A DNA stretch of 64,000 nt from Talinum fruticosum (taxonomy: Eukaryota > Streptophyta > Magnoliopsida > Caryophyllales > Talinaceae). A model generated the notes under the pieces. The model was not told the origin of the DNA, did not search any database, and saw only the letters and a list, made by a program, of their open reading frames with translations. Of the stretch, positions 9,776 through 20,470 are shown piece after piece (position 1 is the stretch's first letter; every line of letters begins with the position of its first letter). The DNA is taken from positions 930,001 to 994,000 of the forward strand of contig JAITYX010000101.1 of NCBI GenBank assembly GCA_021018815.1, given 5' to 3'. Position numbers and translations under genes: made by a program.

Positions 9776-10580
9776 ATGAGACAATCGAAGAGGCTACTCG
9801 GAATGTTGAAGAACAATCTGATGAACAAGATCACTCGGAACAAGCTTCGAAAATCAAGCGATTCAGCCTACGGATCTGGTGAATCGGAGAACAGTAGAGC
9901 ATTCAAGTGTGCTTCTAGTCATCCACTAGAAACATATTATCCGATATCAACGAGTGGGGTAAGAACTCGTTCCTCTCTTCAGAATCTATGTGCATTCACT
10001 ACATTCATTTCATTAACTGAACCCAAAAATGCACTTGATGCCCTAAATGAACCTGAATGGGTAGAGGCCATACAAGAGGAACTCAATCAATTCGAAAGAA
10101 ACTAAGTCCGGACCCTAACCAAACGACCTTCGACCACCCAGTCATAGGAACCAAATGAGTTTTCAAGAACAAACTGGATGAAGGTGGGTTGGTAGTCGAA
10201 ACAAGGCTAGACTTGTGGCTCAAGGTTATAATCGGGAAGAAGGGATTAATTGTGGGAAAACCTTTGCACTGTTGTCGAATTGAAGCCATTAGAATCCTGT
10301 TGGCATTTGCATCTAGCATGAATATCAAGTTATATCAAATGGATGTTAAGTCTGCCTTTCTCAATGGTCTTATTGAAGAGGAAGTCTATGTCGAGCAGCC
10401 CCTGGTTTTGAAAACTCGGAATTTCCAAATCATGTTTTCAAATTTCAAAAAGCTCTTTATGGTCTTAAACAAGCTCCTAGAGCTTGGTATGAAAGACTCG
10501 AGTAATTTCTTGGTTCAGAATGGTTTTAGAAAAGGTCAGATTGACAATACTCTCTTTATAAAAACCAAGGGGAAAGATTT
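9776..10580 (+). pseudogene. Linker and N-terminal half of reverse transcriptase, copy B
   Basis: RVT_2-type copia RT. Blocks: ALNEPEWVEAIQEEL, an internal stop at 10103, KNKLDEGG, then [27 protein letters not shown] ([10 protein letters not shown] is a catalytic palm motif), ASSMNIKL and [16 protein letters not shown]. Stops and frame changes at 10103, 10157 and around 10200 and 10400 inactivate it. The domain is cut at GKDF by the T array; the right half resumes at 18863 with the TSD GATTT duplicated. Confidence 0.92.
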
Positions 10581-11859
10581 TGATGTGTAGTGGCGGAAGC
10601 AAAGAAAAGATGGAAAAACCGCAAAACACACAACCGGGCAAAATAGGACCTGCAGGTGCGGTTACGGGAAAAGGGTGAAAGGAGGGGTAAATGATCTTGG
10701 ATTTGGACGAAACTTGGAGGGGAGTGAGGTAATGGATGGAGGAAGGTTGTGGCCATGTTTTGTGAATTTTGGATAAGGGGAACTACCTGAACAAATAGCC
10801 AGAAGTTGATGTTGCTGGTTGGATGTACAGATTGATACCCTTTGTTTGGTTTTGATGTGGAGGACGGAGGGGTTCTTGGTTTAAGCTGAGATTTGGTGGA
10901 TATGGACTCAACTCATGTATGATGAAGTGTGTGAAATTTGGGAAAGAGATGATTCGTGGATTGGGAGATATGGTTGATGGAAGTCGCTGGATAGAACCCG
11001 GATTCGGCTTGGATACTGAAACACCACCAAGTCGAATCAAGGGGCGCTCTCAAACGATCCGGATACAGAAACACCACCGGGGTTTGGGAGACTCAAAGGA
11101 CACCACCTAGATGCCAACCTAGGATACAGCTTTGAGGATTTAGAGGCTCGAGAAATCCATCCCGAAAAAGAGTATAACACTCAAGGTTTGTATATTCATC
11201 AAAAAGTGTTTTACAATGGAGCATAGGTGCTGAATATATAATGCCTCATGTGAGCATTTACATAACTGAATTCAAGCTGAAAAATAAAGCAAAACAAAAT
11301 GCTAACTAACAATATTCCTTTCCCTTTCTCCAAGCTAAGCTAGAGTAAATCCTAGCCAAGTATTTCAAAATTGGGAACATGTGGCCTAGGCTTGTTTTCC
11401 CCTTCTTCAAGCTTCTTGATTCTTGATGCTTCTAGAATTCCTTGCCATTTCTCCTTGCTGCACATGTTGTTTATCATTCGGCTAGGGACTCCTTTGAAGT
11501 AAATATGGACCGACCATATTTTAAGCACCAACATTATTTATATACCATGAGCATAAAATGGCAACATTCCCGGTTTGACTAGAACAAACTCTCTTGCTTC
11601 ACCATGGAGGTTTTAGGTGACTTCTTCCAACTATCCTCCTTAGCTAAATTGATAATCAATTATTTATGAACACAGTCATAAGAACTAAATGTCTTGGACT
11701 CATCACCCTCCGGGATCCTTTGGCACCATGCGCTTGAACCTCAAGCATTTCCGGTTGATCATAGAATAATCAAGCATTTCCGGTTGATCATTAAGCTTGC
11801 ATGGCTCCACAATATGGACATCTTTCAGCTCAAAACATAGGGCTGTCCACTTTCCATCA
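10581..11859 (-). repeat. T array LTR 1 (3'-most in element sense)
   Basis: 1279 bp, TGATGGAAAGTGG...CACTACACATCA in the element's sense. It holds a TATA-like ATTATATATT on the minus strand near 11232-11243 and the repeated GGATAC...ACACCACC motif around 11010-11110. Just outside, at 11860-11875, the minus strand reads ACATGGGGAGAA, the polypurine tract for the upstream internal region. Confidence 0.92.
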
Positions 11860-12173
11860 TTCTCCCCATGTAGGAAAGAATTTGCCCTCAAATTCGCGAA
11901 AACAAAATTTTTCCAAATGTAGAAACAAATTTTGCTTGTTGATGCGTGTGGTGAGATGGAGGGTGAATGACCTTTTTGTGTTTGTATACCCGGCTGCTTG
12001 TGTGGGCGTGTGCTGGACAGTCGACCAGAATGGGGCTTCATACTTGTGATCTCCAAAACCGAGTACCAATAAGAATGAAGTCATCCTTTCTTGGTACCAA
12101 AAATTCGATTCAGCCCATGGAGTCTCTTGTTTCTTCTCTTGGTACTCAGCCCATAACTCATCACTAATGATCT

Positions 12174-13253
12174 TTAAATCACAACCTGCTCGGATGGGAT
12201 AGATAGCATTCGGATTGGGCTGTTTTTGGGGCTGTGGGTTTTCTTGTGATGGTGGACTAGGGGTTTTGTGTTTGGAAAGACATGGACAAACTTGGTTTGT
12301 GAAGTAGCGGTGAGGTAGTGGAATTTTTGTGGAGGGATGTCAAGAGGGTTTTTATTTGGAAATGTATGGGCAGATTCTTGTGAAGAAAATTTTGAGAAAT
12401 AAATTCCTCCACAAGGCCATAACTCAAGGAAGAAAAATTGGGGTAAAGGTGGTTTAAGTGGTGGGGAAAGGATGGGGTTCAAATCAGTCATGGGCAGGTT
12501 TTGATGGGTGTGGAATGTGGGCAGATTTGGTTTGTGTGCAAATTTAGCCTCAAATTTTGTCAAGGTGAAGTGAACCTTGATTATCCAACAAACCAAAGTT
12601 CTCATGATCTTTCCCATCACACGGACAGCAAGGGTATTCAAGCTCCACACAAATTTGATTAATACAAGCCAAAACAGATTGGCTTCCATCTTACCTTCAA
12701 CGGTTCGAGTTTCATGGACAGATTCGGTGCAGCCCAATGACAAAACATCTTGGCTGGGCATGAGGTGATTTTGGAAGATAAAAATCCCCTTGAACAAATT
12801 TTCCTTGTGCACTAATAACTCTCCAAAGTCATGATCAACACCATACAAGCACATTAGTGGATCAAAATAGAAAACACATTTTTCCAATGGAGTAAGTGAG
12901 ATATACCTCCTTGCCAAGTTGTTGGCTCTTTGGTTACTCCCTTCGGTTTGGCACATGGTAGGAAAAGAAATTTTCCATGAAAGTTCAACTTCATTGTCAT
13001 AGCAAAAGAACGATAGTGGCGGTTCTTGAAGGCACATAAAATCCAATGGAAACTTTGAATTCTCATAGTAGAAGATCCAACTTGTAGATAAAATCATGAA
13101 AGCCAAATTGTCTTTGGGACGCTTCACACAATCCGGGTAGAGTCTTTGGAGGCTCTTTTCAACAATGAATGCCCATGAAAATTTCTCAAACACTTGTTTA
13201 CAATTTCCCACATGTAAAGGAATAGAACACCTCATGAAAAATGCATCATTCAA
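12174..13253 (-). pseudogene. T element ORF2, unknown function
   Basis: 359 codons with no recognisable RT, RNase H, integrase or gag motif. It begins at the end of the protease frame, overlapping its stop (TTG start, no ATG there; the first Met is 7 codons in), so it may be a frameshifted extension of the protease polyprotein. It contains a Cys/Trp/Phe-rich first half (for example SFFCYDNEVELSW, CVFYFDPLMCLYG) and a Pro/Lys/His-rich second half. After the stop, another frame near 11870-12170 ends in an NLRANSFLHGEN-type tail right before the LTR, a tail form common at the end of gypsy polyproteins. The long open frame argues for past coding; the function is unknown. Confidence 0.55.
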
Positions 13254-13996
13254 TTTTTGAGGCTCCCTTGTTCTATCACTTTGGATTTCATTTCAAGCTC
13301 TTCCTTAGCACAAAACTCATGATTAACAATATATATATTGGGCAGTTTACTCATGACCAGATTAGGCACAAAAATGTGGGAAGGGATTTTTGAGAGACAA
13401 TGGTCAAATTTGGCTAAGGGTGCTTCGGTAGTGGGAGGGGTGTCTTGTGTGGTCCGAAGCTCATGGGAATTTTCTTTGACAACATTTTCTCCATGACAAT
13501 GACCGGTTTGAGAAGAGCTATTTTGTGGTTTTGTTTGTGGGATTTGGCTAGGTGACAAAGGAACCAATGTGATCCTCTTACCATCTTTAGTGAAAGCATA
13601 AGTGTTCAAGTACCCATCATATATGACTCTCCTATCAAAGAGCCAAGGTCTACCAAGCATTAAATGGCATGCATCCATAGGTAGCACATCACACCAAAGT
13701 TCATCATGATAATTCTTACCAATGCTAAAGGAGACAAGACATCTAGAATCGACTAGAAGATTTTCACCTTGATTTAGCCATTGGATGGTGTAAGGATGAG
13801 GATGGGGTGAGACTTGAATCCCAAGCTTTTCTACCATGGTTGTTGAGGCCACGTTTGTGCAACTACCACCATCAATAATGATAGAGCACACCTTGTTGAG
13901 CACCGTTCCTCTTGTGTAAAAGATATTCTCACGTTGCTCATCATCTAGCTCATTGATTACGCTTGAAGTTCTCCTCAAGAATAAGCTTGCGTTCAT
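13250..13996 (-). CDS. Gypsy-type retropepsin-like protein of T element, copy 1
   Basis: 248 residues from ATG at 13996; the frame is open upstream to 14047, close to the PBS. Signature: KVCSIIIDGGSCTNVAS, the active-site loop of plant Ty3-gypsy retropepsins (D-G-G rather than D-S/T-G, common in this group), then EKLGIQVSPHPHPYTIQWLN, VSFSIG, CDVLPMDACHLMLGRPWLFDR, with LGRPW as the second conserved strand. The C-terminal ~90 residues are Pro/Ser/Thr-rich linker. It sits right after the PBS where gag would be expected. It would cleave gag-pol polyproteins, but no gag is encoded here. Confidence 0.85.
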   Translation of the reverse strand: MNASLFLRRTSSVINELDDEQRENIFYTRGTVLNKVCSIIIDGGSCTNVASTTMVEKLGIQVSPHPHPYTIQWLNQGENLLVDSRCLVSFSIGKNYHDELWCDVLPMDACHLMLGRPWLFDRRVIYDGYLNTYAFTKDGKRITLVPLSPSQIPQTKPQNSSSQTGHCHGENVVKENSHELRTTQDTPPTTEAPLAKFDHCLSKIPSHIFVPNLVMSKLPNIYIVNHEFCAKEELEMKSKVIEQGSLKN

Positions 13997-14063
13997 GGCT
14001 GGGAATTTTTTTGGATTTTTGATTTTTGTGGAAATGGATACACTCACCTAAGGACCAGAACTT

Positions 14064-14075
14064 GCTCTGATACCA
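14064..14075 (-). other. Primer-binding site of T array, unit 1
   Basis: Minus strand TGGTATCAGAGC, complementary to the initiator Met tRNA end, 4 bases inside the LTR border at 14080. The second unit has the same site at 17565-17576. A GGTGAGTG splice-donor-like sequence follows about 18 bases further in. Confidence 0.88.
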
Positions 14076-14079
14076 AAAA

Positions 14080-15360
14080 TGATGTGTAGTGGCGGAAGCA
14101 AAGAAAAAGATGGAAAAACCGCAAAACACACAACCGGGCAGAATAGGACCTGCAGGTGCGGTTCTGGGGAAAAGGGTGAAAGGAGGGGTAAATGATCTTG
14201 GATTTGGACGAAACTTGGAGGGGAGTGAGGTAACTGATGGAGGAAGGTTGTGGCCAAGTTTCGTGAATTTTGGATAAGGGGAACTACCTGAACAGATAGC
14301 CAGAAGTTGATGTTGCTGGCTGGATGTACAGATTGATACCCTTTGTTTGGTTTTGATGTGGAGGACGGAGGGGTTCTTGGTTTAAGCTGAGATTTGGTGG
14401 AAATGGACTCAACTCATGTATGATGAAGTGTGTGAAATTTGGGAAAGAGATGATTCGTGGATTGGGAGATATGGTTGATGGAAGTCGCTGGATAGAACCT
14501 GGATTCCGGCTTGGATACGGAAACACCACCAAGCTCGAATCAAGGGCGCTCTCAAACGATCCGGATACAGAAACACCACCGGGGTTTGGGAGACTCAAAG
14601 GACACCACCTAGATGCCAACCTAGGATACAGCTTTGAGGATTTAGAGGCTCGAGAAATCCATCCCGAAAAGAGTATAACACTCAAGGTTTGTATATTCAT
14701 CAAAAAGTGTTTTACAATGGAGCATAGGTGCTGAATATATAATGCCTCATGTGAGCATTTACATAACTGAATTCAAGCTGAAAAATAAAGCAAAACAAAA
14801 TGCTAACTAACAATATTCCTTTCCCTTTCTCCAAGCTAAGCTAGAGTAAATCCTAGCCAAGTATTTCAAAATTGGGAACATGTGGCCTAGGCTTGTTTTC
14901 CCCTTCTTCAAGCTTCTTGATTCTTGATGCTTCTAGAATTCCTTGCCATTTCTCCTTGCTGCACATGTTGTTTATCATTCGGCTAGGGACTCCTTTGAAG
15001 TAAATATGGACCGACCATATTTTAAGCACCAACATTATTTATATACCATGAGCATAAAATGGCAACATTCCTGGTTTGACTAGAACAAACTCTCTTGCTT
15101 CACCATGGAGGTTTTAGGTGACTTCTTCCAACTATCCTCCTTAGCTAAATTGATAATCAATTATTTATGAACACAGTCATAAGAACTAAATGTCTTGGAC
15201 TCATCACCCTCCGGGATCCTTTGGCACCATGCGCTTGAACCTCAAGCATTTCCGGTTGATCATAGAATAATCAAGCATTTCCGGTTGATCATTAAGCTTG
15301 CATGGCTCCACAATATGGACATCTTTCAGCTCAAAACATAGGGCTGTCCACTTTCCATCA
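14080..15360 (-). repeat. T array LTR 2 (shared middle LTR)
   Basis: 1281 bp. It serves as 5' LTR for unit 1 and 3' LTR for unit 2: PBS on its left (14064-14075), polypurine tract of unit 2 on its right (15361-15376). No TSD at either border. It is almost the same as LTRs 1 and 3; visible differences cluster at the GGATAC-n-GAAACACC site (14513-14525). Confidence 0.92.
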
Positions 15361-15673
15361 TTCTCCCCATGTAGGAAAGAATTTGCCCTCAAATTCGCGA
15401 AAACAAAATTTTTCCAAATGTAGAAACAAATTTTGCTTGTTGATGCGTGTGGTGAGATGGAGGGTGAATGACCTTTTGTGTTTGTATACCCGGCTGCTTG
15501 TGTGGGCGTGTGCTGGACGATCGACCAGAATGGGGCTTCATACTGTGATCTCCAAAACCGAGTACCAATAAGAATGAAGTCATCCTTTCTTGGTACCAAA
15601 AATTCTGATTCAGCCCATGGAGTCTCTTGTTTCTTCTCTTGGTACTCAGCCCATAACTCATCACTAATGATCT

Positions 15674-16753
15674 TTAAATCACAACCTGCTCGGATGGGAT
15701 AGATAGCATTCGGATTGGGCTGTTTTTGGGGCTGTGGGTTTTCTTGTGATGGTGGACTAGGGGTTTTGTGTTTGGAAAGACATGGACAAACTTGGTTTGT
15801 GAAGTAGCGGTGAGGTAGTGGAATTTTTGTGGAGGGATGTCAAGAGGGTTTTTATTTGGAAATGTATGGGCAGATTCTTGTGAAGAAAATTTTGAGAAAT
15901 AAATTCCTCCACAAGGCCATAACTCAAGGAAGAAAAATTGGGGTAAAGGTGGTTTAAGTGGTGGGGAAAGGATGGGGTTCAAATCAGTCATGGGCGAGGT
16001 TTTGATGGGTGTGGAATGTGGGCAGATTTGGTTTGTGTGCAAATTTAGCCTCAAATTTTGTCAAGGTGAAGTGAACCTTGATTATCCAACAAACCAAAGT
16101 TCTCATGATCTTTCCCATCACACGGACAGCAAGGGTATTCAAGCTCCACACAAATTTGATTAATACAAGCCAAAACAGATTGGCTTCCATCTTACCTTCA
16201 ACGGTTCGAGTTTCATGGACAGATTCGGTGCGGCCCAATGACAAAACATCTTGGCTGGGCATGAGGTGATTTTGGAAGATAAAAATCCCTTGAACAAATT
16301 TTCCTTGTGCACTAATAACTCTCCAAAGTCATGATCAACACCATACAAGCACATTAGTGGATCAAAATAGAAAACACATTTTTCCAATGGAGTAAGTGAG
16401 ATATACCTCCTTGCCAAGTTGTTGGCTCTTTGGTTACTCCCTTCGGTTTGGCACATGGTAGGAAAAGAAATTTTCCATGAAAGTTCAACTTCATTGTCAT
16501 AGCAAAAGAACGATAGTGGCGGTTCTTGAAGGCACATAAAATCCAATGGAAACTTTGAATTCTCATAGTAGAAGATCCAACTTGTAGATAAAATCATGAA
16601 AGCCAAATTGTCTTTGGGACGCTTCACACAATCCGGGTAGAGTCTTTGGAGGCTCTTTTCAACAATGAATGCCCATGAAAATTTCTCAAACACTTGTTTA
16701 CAATTTCCCACATGTAAAGGAATAGAACACCTCATGAAAAATGCATCATTCAA
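15674..16753 (-). pseudogene. T element ORF2, copy 2 (frameshifted)
   Basis: Second copy of the unknown ORF, nearly identical to 12174-13253 but split by single-base indels: one C is missing in the run near 16288 (AAATCCCTTG versus AAATCCCCTTG) and one G is inserted near 15995. The frames are therefore 16160-16753, 15984-16262 and 15674-16054. Copy 1 keeps these joined, so either copy 2 decayed after duplication or these are assembly indels. Confidence 0.6.
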
Positions 16754-17497
16754 TTTTTGAGGCTCCCTTGTTCTATCACTTTGGATTTCATTTCAAGCTC
16801 TTCCTTAGCACAAAACTCATGATTAACAATATATATATTGGGCAGTTTACTCATGACCAGATTAGGCACAAAAATGTGGGAAGGGATTTTTGAGAGACAA
16901 TGGTCAAATTTGGCTAAGGGTGCTTCGGTAGTGGGAGGGGTGTCTTGTGTGGTCCGAAGCTCATGGGAATTTTCTTTGACAACATTTTCTCCATGACAAT
17001 GACCGGTTTGAGAAGAGCTATTTTGTGGTTTTGTTTGTGGGATTTGGCTAGGTGACAAAGGAACCAATGTGATCCTCTTACCATCTTTAGTGAAAGCATA
17101 AGTGTTCAAGTACCCATCATATATGACTCTCCTATCAAAGAGCCAAGGTCTACCAAGCATTAAATGGCATGCATCCATAGGTAGCACATCACACCAAAGT
17201 TCATCATGATAATTCTTACCAATGCTAAAGGAGACAAGACATCTAGAATCGACTAGAAGATTTTCACCTTGATTTAGCCATTGGATGGTGTAAGGATGAG
17301 GATGGGGTGAGACTTGAATCCCAAGCTTTTCTACCATGGTTGTTGAGGCCACGTTTGTGCAACTACCACCATCAATAATGATAGAGCACACCTTGTTGAG
17401 CACCGTTCCTCTTGTGTAAAAGATATTCTCACGTTGCTCATCATCTAGCTCATTGATTCACGCTTGAAGTTCTCCTCAAGAATAAGCTTGCGTTCAT
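16750..17497 (-). pseudogene. Gypsy-type retropepsin-like protein of T element, copy 2
   Basis: Same protein as 13250-13996, with DGGSCTNVAS and LGRPWLFDR intact. A single inserted C near 17460 shifts the first ~13 codons after the expected ATG (17497), so the continuous frame starts only at 17403. Otherwise it is collinear and nearly identical. Confidence 0.82.
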
Positions 17498-17580
17498 GGC
17501 TGGGAATTTTTTTGGATTTTTGATTTTTGTGGAAATGGATACACTCACCTAAGGACCAGAACTTGCTCTGATACCAAAAA

Positions 17581-18862
17581 TGATGTGTAGTGGCGGAAGC
17601 AAAGAAAAAGATGGAAAAACCGCAAAACACACAACCGGGCAGAATAGGACCTGCAGGTGCGGTTCTGGGGAAAAGGGTGAAAGGAGGGGTAAATGATCTT
17701 GGATTTGGACGAAACTTGGAGGGGAGTGAGGTAACTGATGGAGGAAGGTTGTGGCCAAGTTTCGTGAATTTTGGATAAGGGGAACTACCTGAACAGATAG
17801 CCAGAAGTTGATGTTGCTGGCTGGATGTACAGATTGATACCCTTTGTTTGGTTTTGATGTGGAGGACGGAGGGGTTCTTGGTTTAAGCTGAGATTTGGTG
17901 GAAATGGACTCAACTCATGTATGATGAAGTGTGTGAAATTTGGGAAAGAGATGATTCGTGGATTGGGAGATATGGTTGATGGAAGTCGCTGGATAGAACC
18001 TGGATTCTGGCTTGGATACGAAACACCACCAAGGCTGAATCAAGGGGCGCTCTCAAACGATCCGGATACAGAAACACCACCGGGGTTTGGGAGACTCAAA
18101 GGACACCACCTAGATGCCAACCTAGGATACAGCTTTGAGGATTTAGAGGCTCGAGAAATCCATCCCGAAAAAGAGTATAACACTCGAGGTTTGTATATTC
18201 ATCAAAAAGTGTTTTACAATGGAGCATAGGTGCTGAATATATAATGCCTCATGTGAGCATTTACATAACTGAATTCAAGCTGAAAAATAAAGCAAAACAA
18301 AATGCTAACTAACAATATTCCTTTCCCTTTCTCCAAGCTAAGCTAGAGTAAATCCTAGCCAAGTATTTCAAAATTGGGAACATGTGGCCTAGGCTTGTTT
18401 TCCCCTTCTTCAAGCTTCTTGATTCTTGATGCTTCTAGAATTCCTTGCCATTTCTCCTTGCTGCACATGTTGTTTATCATTCGGCTAGGGACTCCTTTGA
18501 AGTAAATATGGACCGACCATATTTTAAGCACCAACATTATTTATATACCATGAGCATAAAATGGCAACATTCCCGGTTTGACTAGAACAAACTCTCTTGC
18601 TTCACCATGGAGGTTTTAGGTGACTTCTTCCAACTATCCTCCTTAGCTAAATTGATAATCAATTATTTATGAACACAGTCATAAGAACTAAATGTCTTGG
18701 ACTCATCACCCTCCGGGATCCTTTGGCACCATGCGCTTGAACCTCAAGCATTTCCGGTTGATCATAGAATAATCAAGCATTTCCGGTTGATCATTAAGCT
18801 TGCATGGCTCCACAATATGGACATCTTTCAGCTCAAAACATAGGGCTGTCCACTTTCCATCA
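17581..18862 (-). repeat. T array LTR 3 (5'-most in element sense)
   Basis: 1282 bp, ending CACTTTCCATCA at 18862 followed by the TSD GATTT (18863-18867). PBS of unit 2 is at 17565-17576. Near-identity to the other two LTRs suggests that the array is young compared with its host. Confidence 0.92.
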
Positions 18863-19231
18863 GATTTCCTTATTGCTCGGATATATGTTGATGATATAAT
18901 TTTTGGAGCTACTAATGAAATTCCGTGTCGAGGCTTTTACGAGTTAATGAGACAGGAATTCCAAATGAGTATGATGGGAGAACTCAATTTCTTCCTTGGT
19001 CTACAAATCAAGCAAGACAAAGATGGAATCTATGTCCATCAATCGAAGTACACCAAGGAGCTGCTGAAAAAATATAAACTCCAAGATACAAAGCACGCAG
19101 CTACACCTATGAGCAACAACATAAAACTTGACTCGGATGAGAAAGGTAAAGCAATAGATCAAAAAATCTATCGAGGTATGATTGGATCTTTGCTATATCT
19201 TACTTCGAGTAGAACAGGACATAATGTTTAG
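18863..19231 (+). pseudogene. C-terminal half of reverse transcriptase, copy B
   Basis: Resumes RT after the T array. The catalytic YVDD is intact at 18884-18895 (ARIYVDDIIFGATNE). Next come ELMRQEFQMSMMGELNFFLGLQ, HQSKYTKELLKKY, ATPMS and IYRGMIGSLLYLTSSR, the standard order leading into RNase H. Frame is open for 123 codons until a stop after the T-G-H-N block, where an indel hides the expected P-D-I-M-F context. Confidence 0.93.
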
Positions 19232-19822
19232 TGTCTGTCTATGTGCAAGATTTCAAGCTAATCCAAAAGAATCACATCTCACTGCCGTGAAGAGAATATT
19301 TAGATATCTTTCGGGGACTCGGAATTTAGGTCTACGGTACTCAAGAGACTCGAAGTGACTCTCACTGGATACTCGGATGCTGATTATCGCTGGATACAAA
19401 GTTGATATAAAGAGCACTTCGGAGCTTGCTAATTTCTAGGTCAATCCTTAATATCTTGGCACTCAAAGAAGCAAAACTCGGTAGCTCTATCAGCTGCCGA
19501 GGCTGAGTATATTGCAGCTAGAGCATGCTGCGCTCATATCTTATGGATAAAATAACACTTAAGAAATCTCGACTTTCTTTCAAATCGGTTCCAATCAAGT
19601 GTGATAATCGAGTGCGATTAGCATCACCAAAAATCCAGTTCGAGCACTCAAACACAAAGCACATTGAGGTCGGTATCATTTCTTAAGAGACCATTACGAG
19701 AAAGGTGATATTGAACTCAATTTCATTCCTACCAATTTTCAACTAGCTGATCTCTTTATTAAGTCGCTTGGTGAGGATCGGTTTTGTTTTATTAGGAATG
19801 AGCTTGGGATGCTAAATGCATA
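19232..19822 (+). pseudogene. RNase H and pol C-terminus, copy B
   Basis: Shattered into several frames. Recognisable are GYSDADY near 19365, SWHSKKQNSVALS followed by AEAEYIAA near 19458-19520, KHIEV near 19655 and EDRFCFIRNELGML ending at a stop about 19822. Short indels near 19400 and 19545-19600 break it. It marks the normal pol end in this family, since the stop follows the LGML motif by two codons. Confidence 0.87.
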
Positions 19823-20470
19823 ATTATGTGCTTTCTATGTGAAAATTTCTTTGCATGATTATGTGTTATATGTTTACAATTCGCTAGTAACCATCGGTTC
19901 GGTTGACTTAGTGATACTGAGCTGATACTTATTATTTGCTTCCGGTTTCGAGTCACTCGGAAAATTAGGCTGAGTCGGACTCGAGACGTTGAGAAAAATG
20001 GACATCAATTCTCCGAAATCATCTCTAGATAAGTGGAGAATTTCATAATTCATTTTCAAAATCTTTTTCTCTCTCTCGCGCGCCGTGATAAGACAACTAG
20101 CCATTGGGAGACAACCGCTAGAATTCTAACCGTTGAGGAGAGAACCGTCACACCGGTCCGAGGTGATCGATGAAAGAGCTGAGTCGAACGGATGCGAAGG
20201 ACGATTATTTTCCTATAAATAGCGACTATTCTCCTTCATTTTGTTACTTTACTTTCACTTACTCTCTCTCTCGAAATCCACACTTCGCGCACAAGCTCTC
20301 AGCATCTACGGCAATTTACGGTTATTTCAAGCTTCGTGAAGATCATCTTAAGTAAGCTCAATTGCTTTCAACTCATTCTTCTACTCTTTTACTTTATCTC
20401 CCTTACTCTCTTCGAGTTCTTATTCCCTCATCCTTCTCAAGCCTTTCTACTCTCTCTTTTTCTCTCAAAG
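19823..20470 (+). promoter_or_regulatory. Pol to env-like spacer with internal TATA promoter (copy B)
   Basis: Same design as copy A: AACCG MYB-type cores near 20113 and 20128, GTCACACCGGTC at 20147-20158, TATA box CTATAAATAG at 20213-20222 (66 bp spacing), then a CTCT-rich leader. A GTAAGC donor-like site lies near 20352 and a pyrimidine tract plus AAAG acceptor-like site just before the ATG at 20471. The TATA box is about 255 bp from the start codon. Confidence 0.6.

Larger units (their letters stand above)
10581..18862 (-). mobile_element. T-family tandem array LTR-internal-LTR-internal-LTR
   Basis: Three LTRs (10581-11859, 14080-15360, 17581-18862) alternate with two internal regions of exactly 2220 bp each (11860-14079, 15361-17580), all in minus orientation. 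The whole 8282 bp block has a single perfect TSD, GATTT, at 10576-10580 and 18863-18867, and interrupts RT of copy B. Internal LTR borders show no TSD. The copies are nearly identical. One insertion followed by unequal LTR recombination, or insertion of a ready-made tandem, explains this. Each internal region has a PBS, a gypsy-type protease and an unknown ORF, but no gag, RT or integrase, so the element is non-autonomous. Confidence 0.93.

Noticed and set aside
11703..12056. 117- and 131-codon ORFs at the T internal/LTR junction as separate genes
   Set aside because: They run across the LTR border and purine tract; only the short NLRANSF-type tail is plausibly old coding sequence.
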